DNA of 64,000 nt, from NCBI GenBank assembly GCA_026225945.1, contig JAMJFZ010000679.1, positions 186,001 through 250,000 of the forward strand. The letters run 5' to 3'. This DNA is from Cricetomys ansorgei (taxonomy: Eukaryota > Chordata > Mammalia > Rodentia > Nesomyidae). Every line of letters begins with the position of its first letter. The first letter of the stretch is position 1. A program made the translations under genes and the position numbers. The notes under the pieces were generated by a model. The model saw only the letters and a list, made by a program, of their open reading frames with translations, was not told the DNA's origin and did not search any database. Below are positions 22,380 to 34,659 of this stretch, piece by piece.

Positions 22380-23400
22380 TCCTTCACTTGGCTCCTGCTG
22401 CTGGGTGGAGAAAGCAGCCGCCTCGTCTCGAGGCGCCTCCCTCCCCAGGCTCCCTTCCCTCTCCTCCTCGGCCCTTCCCTCCCCTCGTCTCCCCGCCCCC
22501 AGCTGGTGTGTTCCGCAGCCTAGAGAGATTAAGAGGTGCTCGCTAATGTCACCGAGGCTCCGACTGATCTAGCGTTTCTTAGCTCCCTGGACCAAATTAA
22601 TTAGAGACACGACACCCAGTGGTATTAGATGCCATGGCCTGCGACCCAGCCTCCACCAGCCGGAGCCGGCAGGAACCGGGCCCGAGGGCTGCGCCAGCGC
22701 GGCGGCTACCTGAGCTGTCCGTGGTGCTGGCGCGGTGCGGAGGCTGCCGGGCGGGACTGCGCGCAGCGCCCGCTGTCACCCTCTGCGTGCTGCCCGCGCC
22801 CCGCGCGCTCGAGTCCCCGTGACTGTCCACCAGCTGCAAAGATTCATAACCATCGCTGCTGGTCTTTTTCCGGTAGCTCCCGAGGAAGCTCATGGGAAGC
22901 CCGGAGAAGAGGAGGAAGGAAAAAAAATTAACCTGGGAAAGGAAGAGGGGAGGGAAAGCGGGACAGGCTAAGGGAGGAATGCAAAATAACAACAATAATA
23001 ATAACAATAATAATCAAGTGCCCGACATGACGCGAAGAGGAGGAGGAGAAGGGAGCGGCCACCGGGAAGGGCTCTGCAGCGCCGCCCCTGGCACAGCGCG
23101 CGCAGCCGGCCCGGCCCCCGGTCGACTGGACGGCGCCCGAGGAAGTGTAGGTGCAGCCGGGCAGCGGCTGGGCAGCTCCCGAGCGGCTGGAGGGGGAGGG
23201 AATAAACAGAAGCGAGTGAAGGAGGGGACTGCCAAAGGGAGGGAGGCTGAAAGCGGAAAACGGGGCGGGGCGGGATGGGGAGGGGACCACTAGCGCGGAG
23301 GCAGGGGCGTGCCAGCGCACGTGTGCTGGGGGGGCGGGGAGGTGTCTCGGGCCTGGCGAGCCTTGGAGGCGCGGCGCCATGGGGAGAGCCAGGCACGCCC
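22380..23400 (-). promoter_or_regulatory. Dnajc6: CpG-island promoter of long Dnajc6 isoform
   Basis: GC- and CpG-rich block surrounding the 22710-22893 exon. Tandem GC boxes lie upstream of the minus-strand ATG (GGGGCGGGGCGGG at 23262-23274, another at about 23331-23340). There is no clear TATA box, as in broad CpG-island promoters. A 31-base AAT/AAC-rich tract at about 22984-23014 would be in the 5' UTR. Confidence 0.7.
22710..22893 (-). CDS. Dnajc6: Dnajc6 (auxilin) alternative first exon, MSFLGSYRKK form
   Basis: Auxilin recruits Hsc70 through its C-terminal J domain to strip clathrin from coated vesicles, chiefly in neurons. This exon supplies the alternative N-terminus of the longer isoform: MSFLGSYRKKTSSDGYESLQ, then a Gly/Ala/Ser/Arg-rich tail ending ASTTDSS. 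It is 61 codons plus one base, with the donor GTAGCC beginning at 22709, so phase 1, the same as the MKDSENK exon; both can join one common exon 2 starting within a Gly codon. The frame stays open above this ATG but only with non-ATG codons through the AAT tract, so 22893 is taken as the start, although its context is weak (C at -3). The N-terminus lies ahead of the PTEN-like region, which is encoded by later exons outside the window. Assignment rests on remembered human sequence and agreement of phase. Confidence 0.85.
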
Positions 23401-23572
23401 ATTTCGTGTAACTCCGCTTGTCTTTGTTGGAGGATTCGCAAGTGAAAGCCGCCAGGATGGTGATGACTTGGTGGGCTGGCTTGTAACTCCAGTAGGAGGG
23501 GGAAAGAACGGTGTTGAAGGCAGGCCATCTGTGTACTCAGAGCCCAGCAGCATCTCCCCGCACTCCTGGCAG
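23300..23572 (+). ncRNA. Possible divergent transcript first exon
   Basis: A consensus donor CAG|GTGAGC occurs at 23572/23573 on the plus strand, just beyond the CpG island and facing away from Dnajc6. CpG-island promoters often fire both ways. The overlapping open frame (23309-23869) has no recognisable domain. This is inference from a single splice motif. Confidence 0.2.
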
Positions 23573-23899
23573 GTGAGCTGTAGATGTGCAAGAGCTGGTT
23601 CCGAACAGGGTAAGGGAGCTAGGGGCATATCTGTTCAGCAACTATTTGTTGAAGGTACAATGGGGGGGGGGGTGTTAAGTCGTCATGTGCACCTCCAGGT
23701 CTCTTATCCTTTACCTTGGAACTGGGAGAAAGGACTCCCTCACTCAGCTGGCTCGAGGGGTGTCTGGAAAAGGAAACATACCAGATTTTCTTTCCATCCT
23801 CTAGCCTTATTTTTCTTTCATAGCTGTAGGCAAGGAAAACTGCCATTACCAGAGAGACCAATTAACTGAGCTGGAGGCCATGCCCTTTTCTTAAGGAAG

Positions 23900-25035
23900 G
23901 CCCGGCAAGCCTAACTGTCCACGTGCAATTTGTGTATTAAAGAGACCCCGGCCCTGTGTAAGTTTCAGGTCTCCACAACCTAGATATGAACTCTGTTCAG
24001 TCTCAAGATGCCATAGGCCGACATTTGTTTTCACCTGATAGTATTTCAGGAGGCTCATTACTCAGCTCAGGTGAGACTAGATACAAATGTTGACTTAAGA
24101 GTATCGTTTCTCTCTCCTGGTCTTTGGATAAACTAAAATGAAAGCCTTTCAGAAGTCCTCTGACAGTTCCCTGTGGTACAAGAAAATAAAAGTGCACGCA
24201 TGCGCAACGTGTGGGAATACAGGGCACAAAGCCTGAGCCGGCCTAACTTGCTTCTCAGCTTACTTAGTTTTCTCTTGTTATTATTTTGATCATGTCAGGA
24301 CACAAAAACCAAACAACAGCAACTAAGAGTCTTCAATCCAGATCATCTGGAACCTAAATTCCCTAGAAATTCCAGCTCCTCATAGGCCTAAACACAGTCA
24401 AATTAACTGGCTTGACAGGCATTTTCTTGTTTAAAGATAACACAAACACAGCCCGTGGATAGAGAAAGCGTCAAGAATGCTGGGCACTAGATGGTTCACT
24501 CCTTCTCCATCCCCTGCCCAGTAAGTTCGCATCTGCTGAGGTGAAATGGGACCAGACACAGGATCCAGAGCTAATGCTTGCTTAGAACAACTTGGAATGG
24601 TGGTGGGGAAAACTGAAATATCATTTTAAACACGAATGCTTTACTTTCAAGCTTGCAAATCTGTAAGCTTGAGCTATTCCGGTTACTTCCCTAGAGCAAT
24701 TACTTTTAAAATCTAGTAACAAAATAGTTTCCAATGACATTTAATAATCTCTTTCTGCACTTTCTCAATTCGTTACTGACCCACAGAGAGTACCAACATC
24801 TAGTGTCCATTATGTGTCTTGGCGGATGCTAGCTTTATAATCACTAGATTTAGAGAATTTAGGGACGACCATTTCTGAAAGTGAAAACTAGTATTTTCAA
24901 AAGGAGTGCTTTGGGTTATTTTTGCTACACTTCAGAACTGCAGACATTCTGGTGAAAGAAACTGAGACACATGCCTTTGTATTTTTGGATATCCATCTCC
25001 CAAATTTGTAAATTTAAAGACTGACATGAATGGGC
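23900..25035. other. Repeat-poor non-coding sequence
   Basis: No exon or SINE recognised upstream of the CpG-island exon (5' side for Dnajc6). Confidence 0.4.
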
Positions 25036-25048
25036 TAGACAGCACCTT

Positions 25049-25101
25049 ATTTATTTATCTATCTATCTATCTATTTATTTATTTATTTATTTATTTATTT
25101 T
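25049..25101 (+). repeat. (TTTA/TCTA)n tetranucleotide microsatellite
   Basis: Runs of 'ttta' with an inner block of 'tcta' units. Confidence 0.85.
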
Positions 25102-25178
25102 TTCTGGATGGAACCCAGAATCTTAAACATAGGAAGCAGGCAAGGACCGTACCAAGAGCTACGCCCCTGGGCCATACC
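25100..25178 (-). repeat. ID-type SINE, minus orientation
   Basis: 'tggatggaacccagaatctt' and 'accaagagctacgcccctgg' fit the reversed tRNA-derived ID core. Confidence 0.45.
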
Positions 25179-25681
25179 ATTTTTTTTTTTTAGCTTTATA
25201 CTTAACACAAATTAAATCAATCAGAATAACTATCAATATTTCTACAAACTGGAGATAAAGGACACAATACGATACCCTATCTAGATTAATTTATAACAGC
25301 CTAAAAACTAGTTTGGAGACTAACTTGAAACACACATCAACTTAACTCTAATGGATTCCTAAAAAGCTGGCATCCCCATGAAGATCTTTCTGCTTCTAAC
25401 TATCGAGTGCGCAGAATGTGATGACTAGCATGATGTAGCTGAAGAAACAGTTGAACAGTACCTAAAAGAACTGTCTATACTTATATTAAGTGTGTAAATA
25501 AATATTCCCTGTCACTATGCCTGTCTGTCTTCAAGCGTAGTTCTATCCAGTACAAAGCAGTCCTAGTTCCTCTCCTGTGGCTGAAAAGAAAGCTAAGTGT
25601 TCTTTTTTCCAGAAGTAGAGGATAGAAAGTTGTCTGTGTTACTAGTAAGAACCTGGTGTGTGTGTTTGGGGGGAGGCGAGG

Positions 25682-25905
25682 TTGGAGAGACAGCTCAGCT
25701 GACAAAGGGCTTGAAAACATAAGTTTGAGCTCTAGCAACAAAATGTGGGGTGGGATGGGAATTTAGGTGTGGTGGTTCAAGTTTATAACCCCAGTACCAG
25801 GGAAGGAGAAAAGAGGAACCCTGAGGCACCAGGCCAATCCTACATAAATAAAAACAAAAGTCAAGCAGACCACGCCTAAGCAAACACAGAGGGAATCAAA
25901 ATCAA
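25682..25905 (+). repeat. B3-related SINE
   Basis: 'ggttggagagacagctcagc', a short A-rich gap, then 'aggtgtggtggttcaagttt' B1-like body. Confidence 0.55.
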
Positions 25906-25912
25906 CTAGTGG

Positions 25913-26040
25913 ACACACACACACACACACAAATACACACACACACACACACACACACTCACACATACACACTCTCACACACATTCACACACTCACACAT
26001 ACACACACTCACACACATTCACACACACACACACACACAC

Positions 26041-26095
<55 letters not shown>
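25913..26095 (+). repeat. Large imperfect (CA)n array
   Basis: About 180 bases of CA with periodic CT/AT interruptions ('ctcacacattcacacactca'), showing higher-order period beyond the dinucleotide. Confidence 0.95.
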
Positions 26096-26097
<2 letters not shown>

Positions 26098-26198
26098 ATG
26101 AGAGCCTGGGCTTCAGGAAGGGAGGTAGTACTGGTTAAAAGGCAAGATGAACATGTATGCCTACTCTGTTCTTTCCCAAGATCAAATCTGCTTCATAG

Positions 26199-26364
26199 GG
26201 GCTGGAGAGAAAGCCCAATGGTCAAGAATACTTGCTACTCTTCCAGAGGACCAGTTTGTTTCCCAGCATCCATGTTGGGCAGAAAACAATTGTCTATAAC
26301 TCCAGCTCCAGGAGATAGAGATGCCCACTTCTGGCCTCCACAGATACCCATCCACACACACTCC

Positions 26365-26401
<37 letters not shown>

Positions 26402-26402
26402 A
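26199..26402 (+). repeat. B2 SINE with CA tail
   Basis: 'aggggctggagagaaagccc', 'tactcttccagaggaccagt', tail of about 16 CA units (26368-26399). Confidence 0.85.
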
Positions 26403-26408
26403 CAATTG

Positions 26409-26560
26409 CCAACCAAGTGTGGTGATTCACATCTTTAATCCTTGCACTTAGGAGGCAAGTGAAGCTCTGTGAGTTCAAGGCCAGCATGGTCTACATACTG
26501 AGATTCAAGTCAACCAGGGATATACAGTGAGATCATATCTCAATAAATGTATAAATGAAT
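26409..26560 (+). repeat. B1 SINE
   Basis: 'aagtgtggtgattcacatct', 'gtgagttcaaggccagcatg', 'gagatcatatctcaataaat'. Confidence 0.85.
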
Positions 26561-26984
26561 AAATATTGAGGGAGAAATAACAGATTGCTCCACAAGCTGC
26601 TTTACCTCAAAAATAAAATATCACATATGGGGACAGACACAGAGGTCTGGGTGCCCACCTTGGGTTGACTCTTCGGTTGTTTTTACAAACTCCATGATGA
26701 GCATGTACACTGAGAGATATTCAGGAGCTGGCCTCTCCTCCTCAGACCCCCAACCAAATGCTCGCCCCTCACAGGAAATGTCACCCACACTTGGCATGAG
26801 GCTACAGAGTGAAGGTAACCTAGGCTGCGGTTCTGGAACTGAACCACCAAGTAATGGGTCCAAGGCTCTAGGCTCTGGCCAAATCACCTAATCTCTGTCT
26901 TACTTTTCCCATGGAAAGGAGCATAATTTTATTCTAACAAGGTCAGAGTGAGAATTAAATCAATGTTAAGTGATGTTTTTAACA

Positions 26985-27146
26985 TATGTATATGTGTGTA
27001 TGCCCTGAGAGTGTGGGTGCCTGCAGAAGAGAGTATCAGGTTCCTTAGGGCTGAGTCAGGGCTGTAGCCGCCAGTACGGGAGACCAAGCTTAGGTCCTCC
27101 AGAAGATCAGCAAGCTCTCTTAACCAGTAAGCCTCCTCTCCAGCCC
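26985..27146 (-). repeat. B2 SINE, minus orientation
   Basis: Ends 'ttaaccagtaagcctcctct' then 'ccagccc', the reversed B2 head; 'aggtcctccagaagatcagc' is its B-box side. Confidence 0.75.
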
Positions 27147-27655
27147 TTCAACCAATTATTATCATATAGGAAGTACTTCATAAACATTATCATCATTCCC
27201 TATTATTATTACTACTACAATGTATGACTTATTGCTAGTATTTCCTCCTATTACTATTTTTATATCTAATCATTTTTTCAAAAATGCAAATAATTTCCCA
27301 CCTTTAAAATAATCTAAAACCTATCCTGCCCAAGAGATTTGTTATCATTATGATAGATGATAATATAAAAAGCATTTTGTAAAATGTAGTGATTTTCTAC
27401 CTTGGGTTTTTACATTTCTGCATGCCTATTTTTCCTAGTCTATTTGGAGTCTTCAAGAAGGAAACTCCATGGTCTCCTTGTGTTTGTATCTCACATGACA
27501 ACCAGAGAGCACACAAACAGGGAGAAAATGGGTAAGACCCTGGGTTTAATCTCTAGCACCAATGAAACAAACAAAACAAACAATCAAACAGAAGGAAAAA
27601 CAGCGAGTAAACATTAAATTAACAAATTAATGAATAAACAGAAAGTCTGTATCCT
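27147..27655. other. AT-rich non-coding sequence
   Basis: ATT-rich stretch near 27195-27280; no gene seen. Confidence 0.4.
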
Positions 27656-27659
27656 ATTT

Positions 27660-28617
27660 TCATTTGTGTGTGTGGTATGTGTGCATCGGGGTGTGTTTGC
27701 ATGTATGCGGGCACAAATGCTCCCACAAATGACACACACTGCGCAGTGTGCATGCAGTACGGCGAGGTCGATGTTGGGTGTCGTCAGTCTTCCTCCTTGA
27801 TCACTGATGCAGGGTTTCTCAGACAAACTCACAGCTCACAAACACAGCTGGTCTCAGTAGCCAGTTCGTTCTGGGGATCCCCTGTCTCTGCCTTCGGAGG
27901 CTGGGATTGTAGGTAAAGAAATTTATGTTGGTGGAGGCTTGGGTTGAGGCTTCGGACTATTAATGTAATGGCATGACCTGATTTCCCCTCTTCTTCTTCT
28001 GGGTGCCTGGCCAGTGCCTGGGAAAAGAACAGGGAGGATGATAAAGAACATTAGATAGGGCACATGGCGCACTTCACCCCCGGTGTCCCTGGCCAGGATC
28101 TGGGTGTGAACATGACTGCCAAGTGTCCCCTTGAATGCATGCCAGAAATCTGGGCAAATTGCCCCCTTTGTCTAGAAAACCTTGAAAAGACACACTCCCA
28201 AAGCCCGAACTGCTGCTGCCTCAAACCTGGGAGAGGCATGCAGTCCAGCGGAATAACTGCTTAGACCCGTGATGAGTTGGTGATGCTTCTCTTTCCCAAC
28301 GTGCTGGTGTTGAACTCAGCTTGCCTAGCGGTAATTTCCCAGGTAGAGTCCTTCTAAAAGGAGGATTCCCTCTTTCCTTCTCTCACTCTTGCTCTTTGTA
28401 CTGTATCACTTCTCACTAATAAATCTATTCTAAATATATCTGTGGCTCGTGGACGTTCTTTCAGCGGATCGAATCAGACAAAGTGCTGGTCTGTGCACAG
28501 CAAACGGCATAATTTATTTGTCGTTACAGGGATGACAAGTGAGCTGCCGTGCTCACTGGATTTTGTCGGGTTCTCAGGCAAGTATTTTGACCACTGAGCC
28601 ATCTCCCTAGTCCAGTG
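27660..28617 (-). repeat. B3/B4 SINE, minus orientation, split by LTR
   Basis: GT-rich start at 27665, 'gtctctgccttcggaggctg' before the break, resuming 'gacaagtgagctgccgtgct' and ending 'gaccactgagccatctccct'. The LTR at 27908-28528 divides it. Confidence 0.65.
27908..28528 (+). mobile_element. Solo LTR inside a SINE, 5-bp TSD
   Basis: Starts TGTAGGTAAAG and ends GTCGTTACA, with GGGAT repeated at 27903-27907 and 28529-28533. Plus-strand AATAAA lies in 'cactaataaatctattctaa' (about 28418). The reversed SINE reads through when the 621 bases are removed, confirming both ends. A 5-bp duplication fits an ERVL-type element; family not recognised. Confidence 0.85.
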
Positions 28618-28800
28618 ATTTCTTTTAAATTTTTAAAATATTCATATGGGGTCCACTGGTAAATTATAAAATAAATTTAGCAGTTCGTGGCCATTATTTT
28701 CACCAAAAGGAAGTAAGTTGAAAAACAGCACAGATTTTGGAATATGGAAAATGTTTATTAAAATACTGCTTAATGTGGGGTGTATGTGCATGTGCGCACA

Positions 28801-28845
<45 letters not shown>

Positions 28846-30590
28846 TTATACTCAGTAGTGATATGAATGTATGTCTCACTGTGGGATTTGATGGTAAATG
28901 TCTGCCTGTCTCTCTGTTGAGCACAACCTCTACTACTGAGAAGTCCCACTGTTGCTAACTGTGAAGCCTGGGTCTGCCTACACTGTGGTACCTAGGTTTG
29001 CCTGAGCAACTGGAGAACAAAGAGTTCTTACGAATTAGATGGTAAATGAGGGAAAAGTTTCTAGTGTGATCTTGCTGTTGTAAATTCATGCATCTGAAAC
29101 ACATTCCTTTCATTTCCTGCTGTAACCAATATAAATCAATGAACAGCATTAAAGCTTCTTTGGCCAACACACCTCAGAGTCTTACTCAGGTTATCTCTTT
29201 ACTGGATACAACCTAGGAATACATACAGCTAATGCACTGAGCAGAGCAGTTCCTTGTTACATACCTGATTTGTCTGGACTTTTAAAAAGAAAAGCTTTTA
29301 GTTTGCATGATTTTCCAGAAGGTTCCCATGCTCCAGTCTGAGTGCCACATCTCACTACTTCCAGCCTGTGGTCCTAGTTCCCGCCAGCCCTCACAGGCAT
29401 TTGGACCTGAGACCTGTGGTATCAAAGTCTTACCTGAAGGACCAAGACCAATGCCCAAATCAATATCTTTGAGCCACAGCCCAGAAGAAAGAGGACAGGC
29501 TGGGAATCATTTCTCACTCCGTTCCTCAACAGCAGGGTGTACCTGACTCATTTTCCTCCTGGCAGTAAAACTGAAAGTACAGATTTTCAGGATTCTCTCT
29601 GGGCTCAAACTTCCTATCTCTTCAACCCTTGACTGTCATTCCCACTTCCCCCAAAACAATGTCCAGAGGGGAAAACTGTAATCATTCAAGTGCTCTCATT
29701 TGCTATGCCCAGCTGATCAAGGTTTGAGCAAAGAATCACATGTGTAGTAACTAAGAGAAGCTGTCAACAGTTACATACCAAAAACACACAAGAAGAAGCA
29801 GGAATGTGCTGGAAAGTGATGGGAATGCCACAGTTTCTAATGCGAGAAAATTTCTACTTCATGTTTTTGGTTCCTGACTAAGTGCTAGGTCTCCTGGAAG
29901 ACAAGATCGATTTTCCAGGTAGAGCATGTTTTCCAAGATAACTCACCCTGAAGCCGGTGCTTCCTTGAAGAAGAGCTGGTAGTGATAAAGACAACTCTTT
30001 ATTTCAATTTTCCAGGTTTCCTTCCTTGCTTAACTCTCAACATCTTGACAGCTTGAAAATGCCATCTCACTTTTAAACAAACTTGGAGCGCCTGTGTCAC
30101 TCACCCAAGCTCACACAGCTATCAGGACTCAAACGTCAGATTTTCTGGTCACACTTGGCCACTACACAAGGCTACAATGGCAACTCCACTATGAGAGTGA
30201 ACTTGCTGCCAGTGGGGTCACCGCCCTTATCTGGCCTTACTTTCTCGGGGTGACCAGTGAAAAGGGATTTCCCTGGCTTTACTGCCCATGTGGCAGCTTC
30301 TGCTCAATGAGGCCTGAAAGTTTCTGAATGATACACCGTCCCCGTGTACTTTATAAACTACTGGTTCAAAGAGCACTTTGGGTCACACAAAACTGAAGCT
30401 CAGTTACCCTTGGGTTCAACTCCAAATCACTAAAAGAAGTATGCTTTTATTTTTATCAAAAGCAAGCTCCTAGGATTTCCTTGTACTATCTTTTCAATTG
30501 TAAACCTAAAACTATTTAAAATATTGTTGTGGTTGTTGTTGCTGTTGTTGTAATTTTGTTGTTTTAACTAAGTAATTAACCAACTAAATC
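28618..30590. other. Non-coding sequence with one GT microsatellite
   Basis: About 2 kb without recognised exon or SINE, apart from the (TG)n tract at 28804-28844 and a GTT-rich run at about 30528-30562. Confidence 0.4.
28804..28844 (+). repeat. (TG)n microsatellite
   Basis: About 20 TG units. Confidence 0.95.
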
Positions 30591-30593
30591 CTA

Positions 30594-30820
30594 AACTGGG
30601 TGTGGCAGCAGACATTCAGAATGCCAGCACTCAAGAAGGTAGGACAGGCTAGAAGGCTCAAGGCAAGGCTCAGCTACATAATGAGGCTTTGTCCAGGTAA
30701 ACAAATTTTTTTTCAAAATAAAACAGGCTTGGTAGTGTGTGCCTGTAGCCCGAGCACATGGGAATCAGAGTCAGGAAGATGCCAACAGGTTTGAATCCAC
30801 AAAGATAAAAGAAATGAAAA
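30594..30820 (+). repeat. Two B1-related fragments
   Basis: 'ctgggtgtggcagcagacat' with an A/T-rich tail, then 'ggcttggtagtgtgtgcctg'. Confidence 0.5.
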
Positions 30821-30999
30821 CAAGCTCTTAATTTCAAAAGAAGTTTGGTCTCTATTATATTTGACATGTCAGGTTACCAATCGGAACACACTCAGATTAA
30901 AGGGTGACTGTGACTCACGGACAACTCTTGTTCTCTACAGTGGAGGAAATGCCATTCTTTCCCTCCTGGGATAAAACAAAATTCGATGCATGAAAGCAG

Positions 31000-31160
31000 G
31001 CTGGTGATTGCCACCAAGCCCAACAACCTGAGTTCCATTCCTAGAACCCACATGGTAGAAAGAGAGAACAGATTCCTATTTGAGTTGTTCTCTGACCTCA
31101 TACACACACCTGCTTCCCCCATACAAAAAAATAAATCTAATTTAAAATTTTTTTTAAAGA
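31000..31160 (+). repeat. B2/B3-related SINE
   Basis: 'gattgccaccaagcccaaca', 'tagaacccacatggtagaaa', ending 'aaaaaaataaatctaattta'. Confidence 0.65.
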
Positions 31161-31375
31161 TTCATGGAAGCACATAAGGAACAAGAAACCTTTCAAATGT
31201 TGAATTTTTTCAAATCAAAGAATCTAAGAATTAAGTCACAGCATTCAGAAAGAAAAATACACTGCAAGTATGCAAATATGATCTATCAATTTTAAGATGC
31301 TCAGAATATCATAAATGTTTACATGTTTAAATGTTTACAAAAAATGCTTTAGAATTTTAATAGTTATACTATTAA

Positions 31376-31402
31376 ATATAATTAATTAATTAATTAATTA
31401 AT
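31376..31402 (+). repeat. (AATT)n microsatellite
   Basis: Six 'aatt' units. Confidence 0.8.
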
Positions 31403-34085
31403 CATACTATTCTTAACTACGTATTAGCCTGACACTATATTTGCCAATGTCTCATGCAAGTATTTTAAACAACTCTGGCAGTTACATAAAGACAATCTGC
31501 ATAACCCTTTACCAGGCCCCGCCCAGTGCCTGCTACATATTAGGTGCAGCAGAAAGCGCCTTCTAAATGAATGAGAATTCAAAACATTATTTGGGGACTG
31601 TCTTTAGCTGGCAGAACAATCCTGTATTTTCTTAATGAGCTCACCTACTTAAGATATAGTTATTAATGTCTCCTTCTAGTATTTTCCTTTTTATTTATTT
31701 ACTTTGACAGGATCTTGCTTTATAACCCTGGCTAGCCTAGACATTTGGCATGTCTTTGACTTTTCAAGAAAATGTTCATGGCATAGCATTAGGCCTATGT
31801 TGCCGTTTCAGTGTGGAGATCAAGAACCACATGGTAAAACCATTGGCCTAAGGAAAGTGTTGAATGCAAAATGTATGGAAACAAATAAAGCTAGAGATAG
31901 TGGAAATGATGCCATTAGAAAGCAGGCAGTGATCCTGCAAGAGAATGGTGAGCCCGGCCTGCCAGCGCAGGTTAGAGGTTGTGTTTACCCATCTCCAGCA
32001 GATATTAGAATGTGAAAAGGACCAGAAGAAGCTGAGACATAGACAGAAGCACATTCCATTCTGGATTCAGTGAAGTCAGCAGCCTGAAAGGGTATTTTCT
32101 ACAACCCTGGGTCCACTCTACAATGCATCGATTCTGCCCACCGCTATGTGTTCAGTTAATTGAGAATGTGGTTCTTTTTATGCAGTTGAATGTGCTTCTC
32201 TTTGGATACTTATTATGTGAAATAAGTGGCTGTGTCTAATTAAGGAGAAGAGTAACTGTTGGAAACACTGGATGGTTTCATGTCCTCTTTCAGGCAAAGA
32301 AGCCTCCGCTATACAAATGGACAGATGTCGACAGACAGACTACCTCAGGCGAGCCCTGTGCTCAGCTGCTCTCCATCAGGGGGAAACACATTAACATTTT
32401 TTTAAGACAAAGAGTTCACTGAAATCAGGTGCAAGCCCACATGGGACTAAATCTTGGATGTTCCTAGTAGCCTTGCCGCTTTATGTATGCTTTTTATATA
32501 TTTTATATTCAGATTTTAAGAGACCCCTAAAAATCTGAAGATTCCACCCCCAGACTCCATTGTATCTAGCAAGGTGCTGAGCCCCACAGCACATGGAGCA
32601 TCAGGCAGAGAGTATGGTGCTGACTCAGAGGGTCTGATTTTTGTAGCTGGTGCTGTGTCTCCAGAGCACCAAAGTACTGCTGCCTACTGGCCACGCGTGG
32701 TTGGGAGGATCTGGCCTTTCTGGACACTAACCTGAATTTTTGGGCTGCTTACATTTTTGCTTGTCCAATTTTTGAAAGGTCTTATAACAAGAAATTTCAT
32801 TCCAAGAGACCAGAGCTCTAAATTGAACTGTTTGCTCTAAACAGTGATTATGGGTGTTCACTTCTATTCCTCTCCATATTCAGTGCTAACAGCACCCACT
32901 CAGCTAGAGTCTAACCACTCGGTATAAAAAGCATACTTTTCATTTACCTTTCATGGTTTGGGTCTGCCCCATATAGCTCTCTACAATCTGCTAGACATGA
33001 ACCCAGGACTAAGTTGTAGCTACTGTAATACAGGAAAAAATATTATGAGCGGTTTCTAGTAGGGATCCTTAGTAAGAAATGTGGGTGTAACACCTTCCTT
33101 CCAATCCTTTGCTCTTTCCTCTAATTGGACATTAGAGCTTCCACAAGCATCTCAAAGCAAGAGGTGGGCTTCCAGATAAAAGGCTTCGACACCAAAGCAA
33201 AAGACAGAAGGACCCGGAGCCTCAGAAGTCCATGGTAGCCATCCAATAATTATCTCTAGATCAGTTAAGGAAGAGAAAGAAAGAAAACACTCTGTGGTGA
33301 GCCACTCTCCTTTGCCTTCTCCTGCTACATGGAGCTATTCCAGTTCCCAATGGGATATAACATGCCACCTAACTTCTGGACTTTAATTCTTCACTTACCA
33401 TAAAGTCACTGGGAATATCACATCCACATGGCCACAGACAAGTTTTATAAATTCTTAAGACCTCATTACGTCTAAGTAATGAAGCAGCTATTAAAATTGT
33501 ATGGCATCAAGGACATAAATAGCCTAGCTTGGTGCCTAGCTGTGATGTTATCTGCTGCCCTTCAACTGAGATATAGCTGCGTCTGCTGTACCCACCCCCA
33601 AGGCCAGTGATTCACCATGCTACCCAAAGATGCCTTTGGGACAGACCCAGCACAGGATCTGCAAACCTGGTTCATGTCTTCCGTGATTTCCTTAGTCAAT
33701 GCCCCTTCCTTTGTGTGGAATTCTCTTTCTTTGACCTGTCTATTTAATTTCAATGTAGTCTAGAACACTTTTCCAAGTTGATAACATTACTTAAAACAGT
33801 TTGTTGCTATTTACAACACAATAGTACTAAGACTGGTTTATATCACCAAGTGAGAGTCTGATTCTTTCTCCATTTTACAGAAGAAAAAAAATGAGAAATT
33901 TAGGTAATGAGGGGAAAGTATTTCCATTTTATTATCATTTTTTAACTCTTTATTATGGAAGTTATGAAGCACACACAAAAGTAGATAAAATTACGCAGTG
34001 GGTTCCTCTGTACCCCACAACCCACATCAACAATACCAAGCCACAGGCAATCTTCTTTCGTATGAGCAGCCCTAACTTTATTCAC
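31403..34085. other. Long non-coding stretch
   Basis: About 2.7 kb with no exon or confident SINE. Confidence 0.4.
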
Positions 34086-34185
34086 TCACTCATTCATGTA
34101 CTTAGCTTTTTACTTCCAAGACTGGGGGTCAATCCAGAGCCTCATGCATATTAGGTCACTAAGCTGTACCCCTAGGCCCCTCAAA
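34086..34185 (-). repeat. ID-like SINE fragment, minus orientation
   Basis: 'actgggggtcaatccagagc' and 'actaagctgtacccctaggc' resemble a reversed tRNA-derived SINE head. Confidence 0.4.
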
Positions 34186-34659
34186 GTTTTTAAGCACATT
34201 TCAGGATTCAGACTATTTATCATTAAATATTTCAATATGCAATACTTTAAATGTTTTGTCGGGGGTGAGGAGCTATCAGATTTTCTCCATGCCAAAAGCA
34301 GAGCAAGATGTATCCCTCTGCTTGTTGGGAAGCTACTCACCCGTTCCTTGTCAGGAACAGGTGACAGAGAAACCTGTTACCTTCCTGTCTGCTAACTCCT
34401 AGTGGAAAAGACACAGCATCCATTCAGGTCCCTGTCCCTGCCCACCCCATCCACACCACAGCACCTTTCCGGCTTATAGTCTTGGGCCTGGCAACCCAGG
34501 AGATCTGGAAGCTATTGTGGGATGGAGGTTTGTTACAGCCAAAGAAACTTACAGAATATTAAAGCAGAAAGGAACTGTAGCGGGCAGGAGATCCCCTCAA
34601 ATTTAGAGAAAAGTGAACAAATTGATTCACATCGAAAATGCAAATCCAATTACAGGACT

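Noticed and set aside
1..22709. Search for the common Dnajc6 exon 2 (ASSPDMEPSYGG...) and for AK4 exon 2
   Set aside because: Neither was found by eye on the minus strand; they probably lie outside the window.
22894..23007. N-terminal extension of the MSFLGSYRKK frame with a Leu-rich, signal-like start
   Set aside because: It begins at a non-ATG codon inside the AAT tract; no ATG opens it, so the Leu run is read from a microsatellite.
22892..23591. Several 130-207-codon frames around the Dnajc6 CpG island
   Set aside because: Low-complexity Gly/Arg/Pro/Ser products in GC-rich DNA; only the MSFLGSYRKK frame fits a known protein and a donor.
23309..23869. 186-codon plus-strand frame
   Set aside because: No homology recognised; it starts in the CpG island and runs across a splice donor-like site.
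25909..26451. 180-codon Thr/His-rich frame
   Set aside because: Translation of a CA array plus a B2 SINE.
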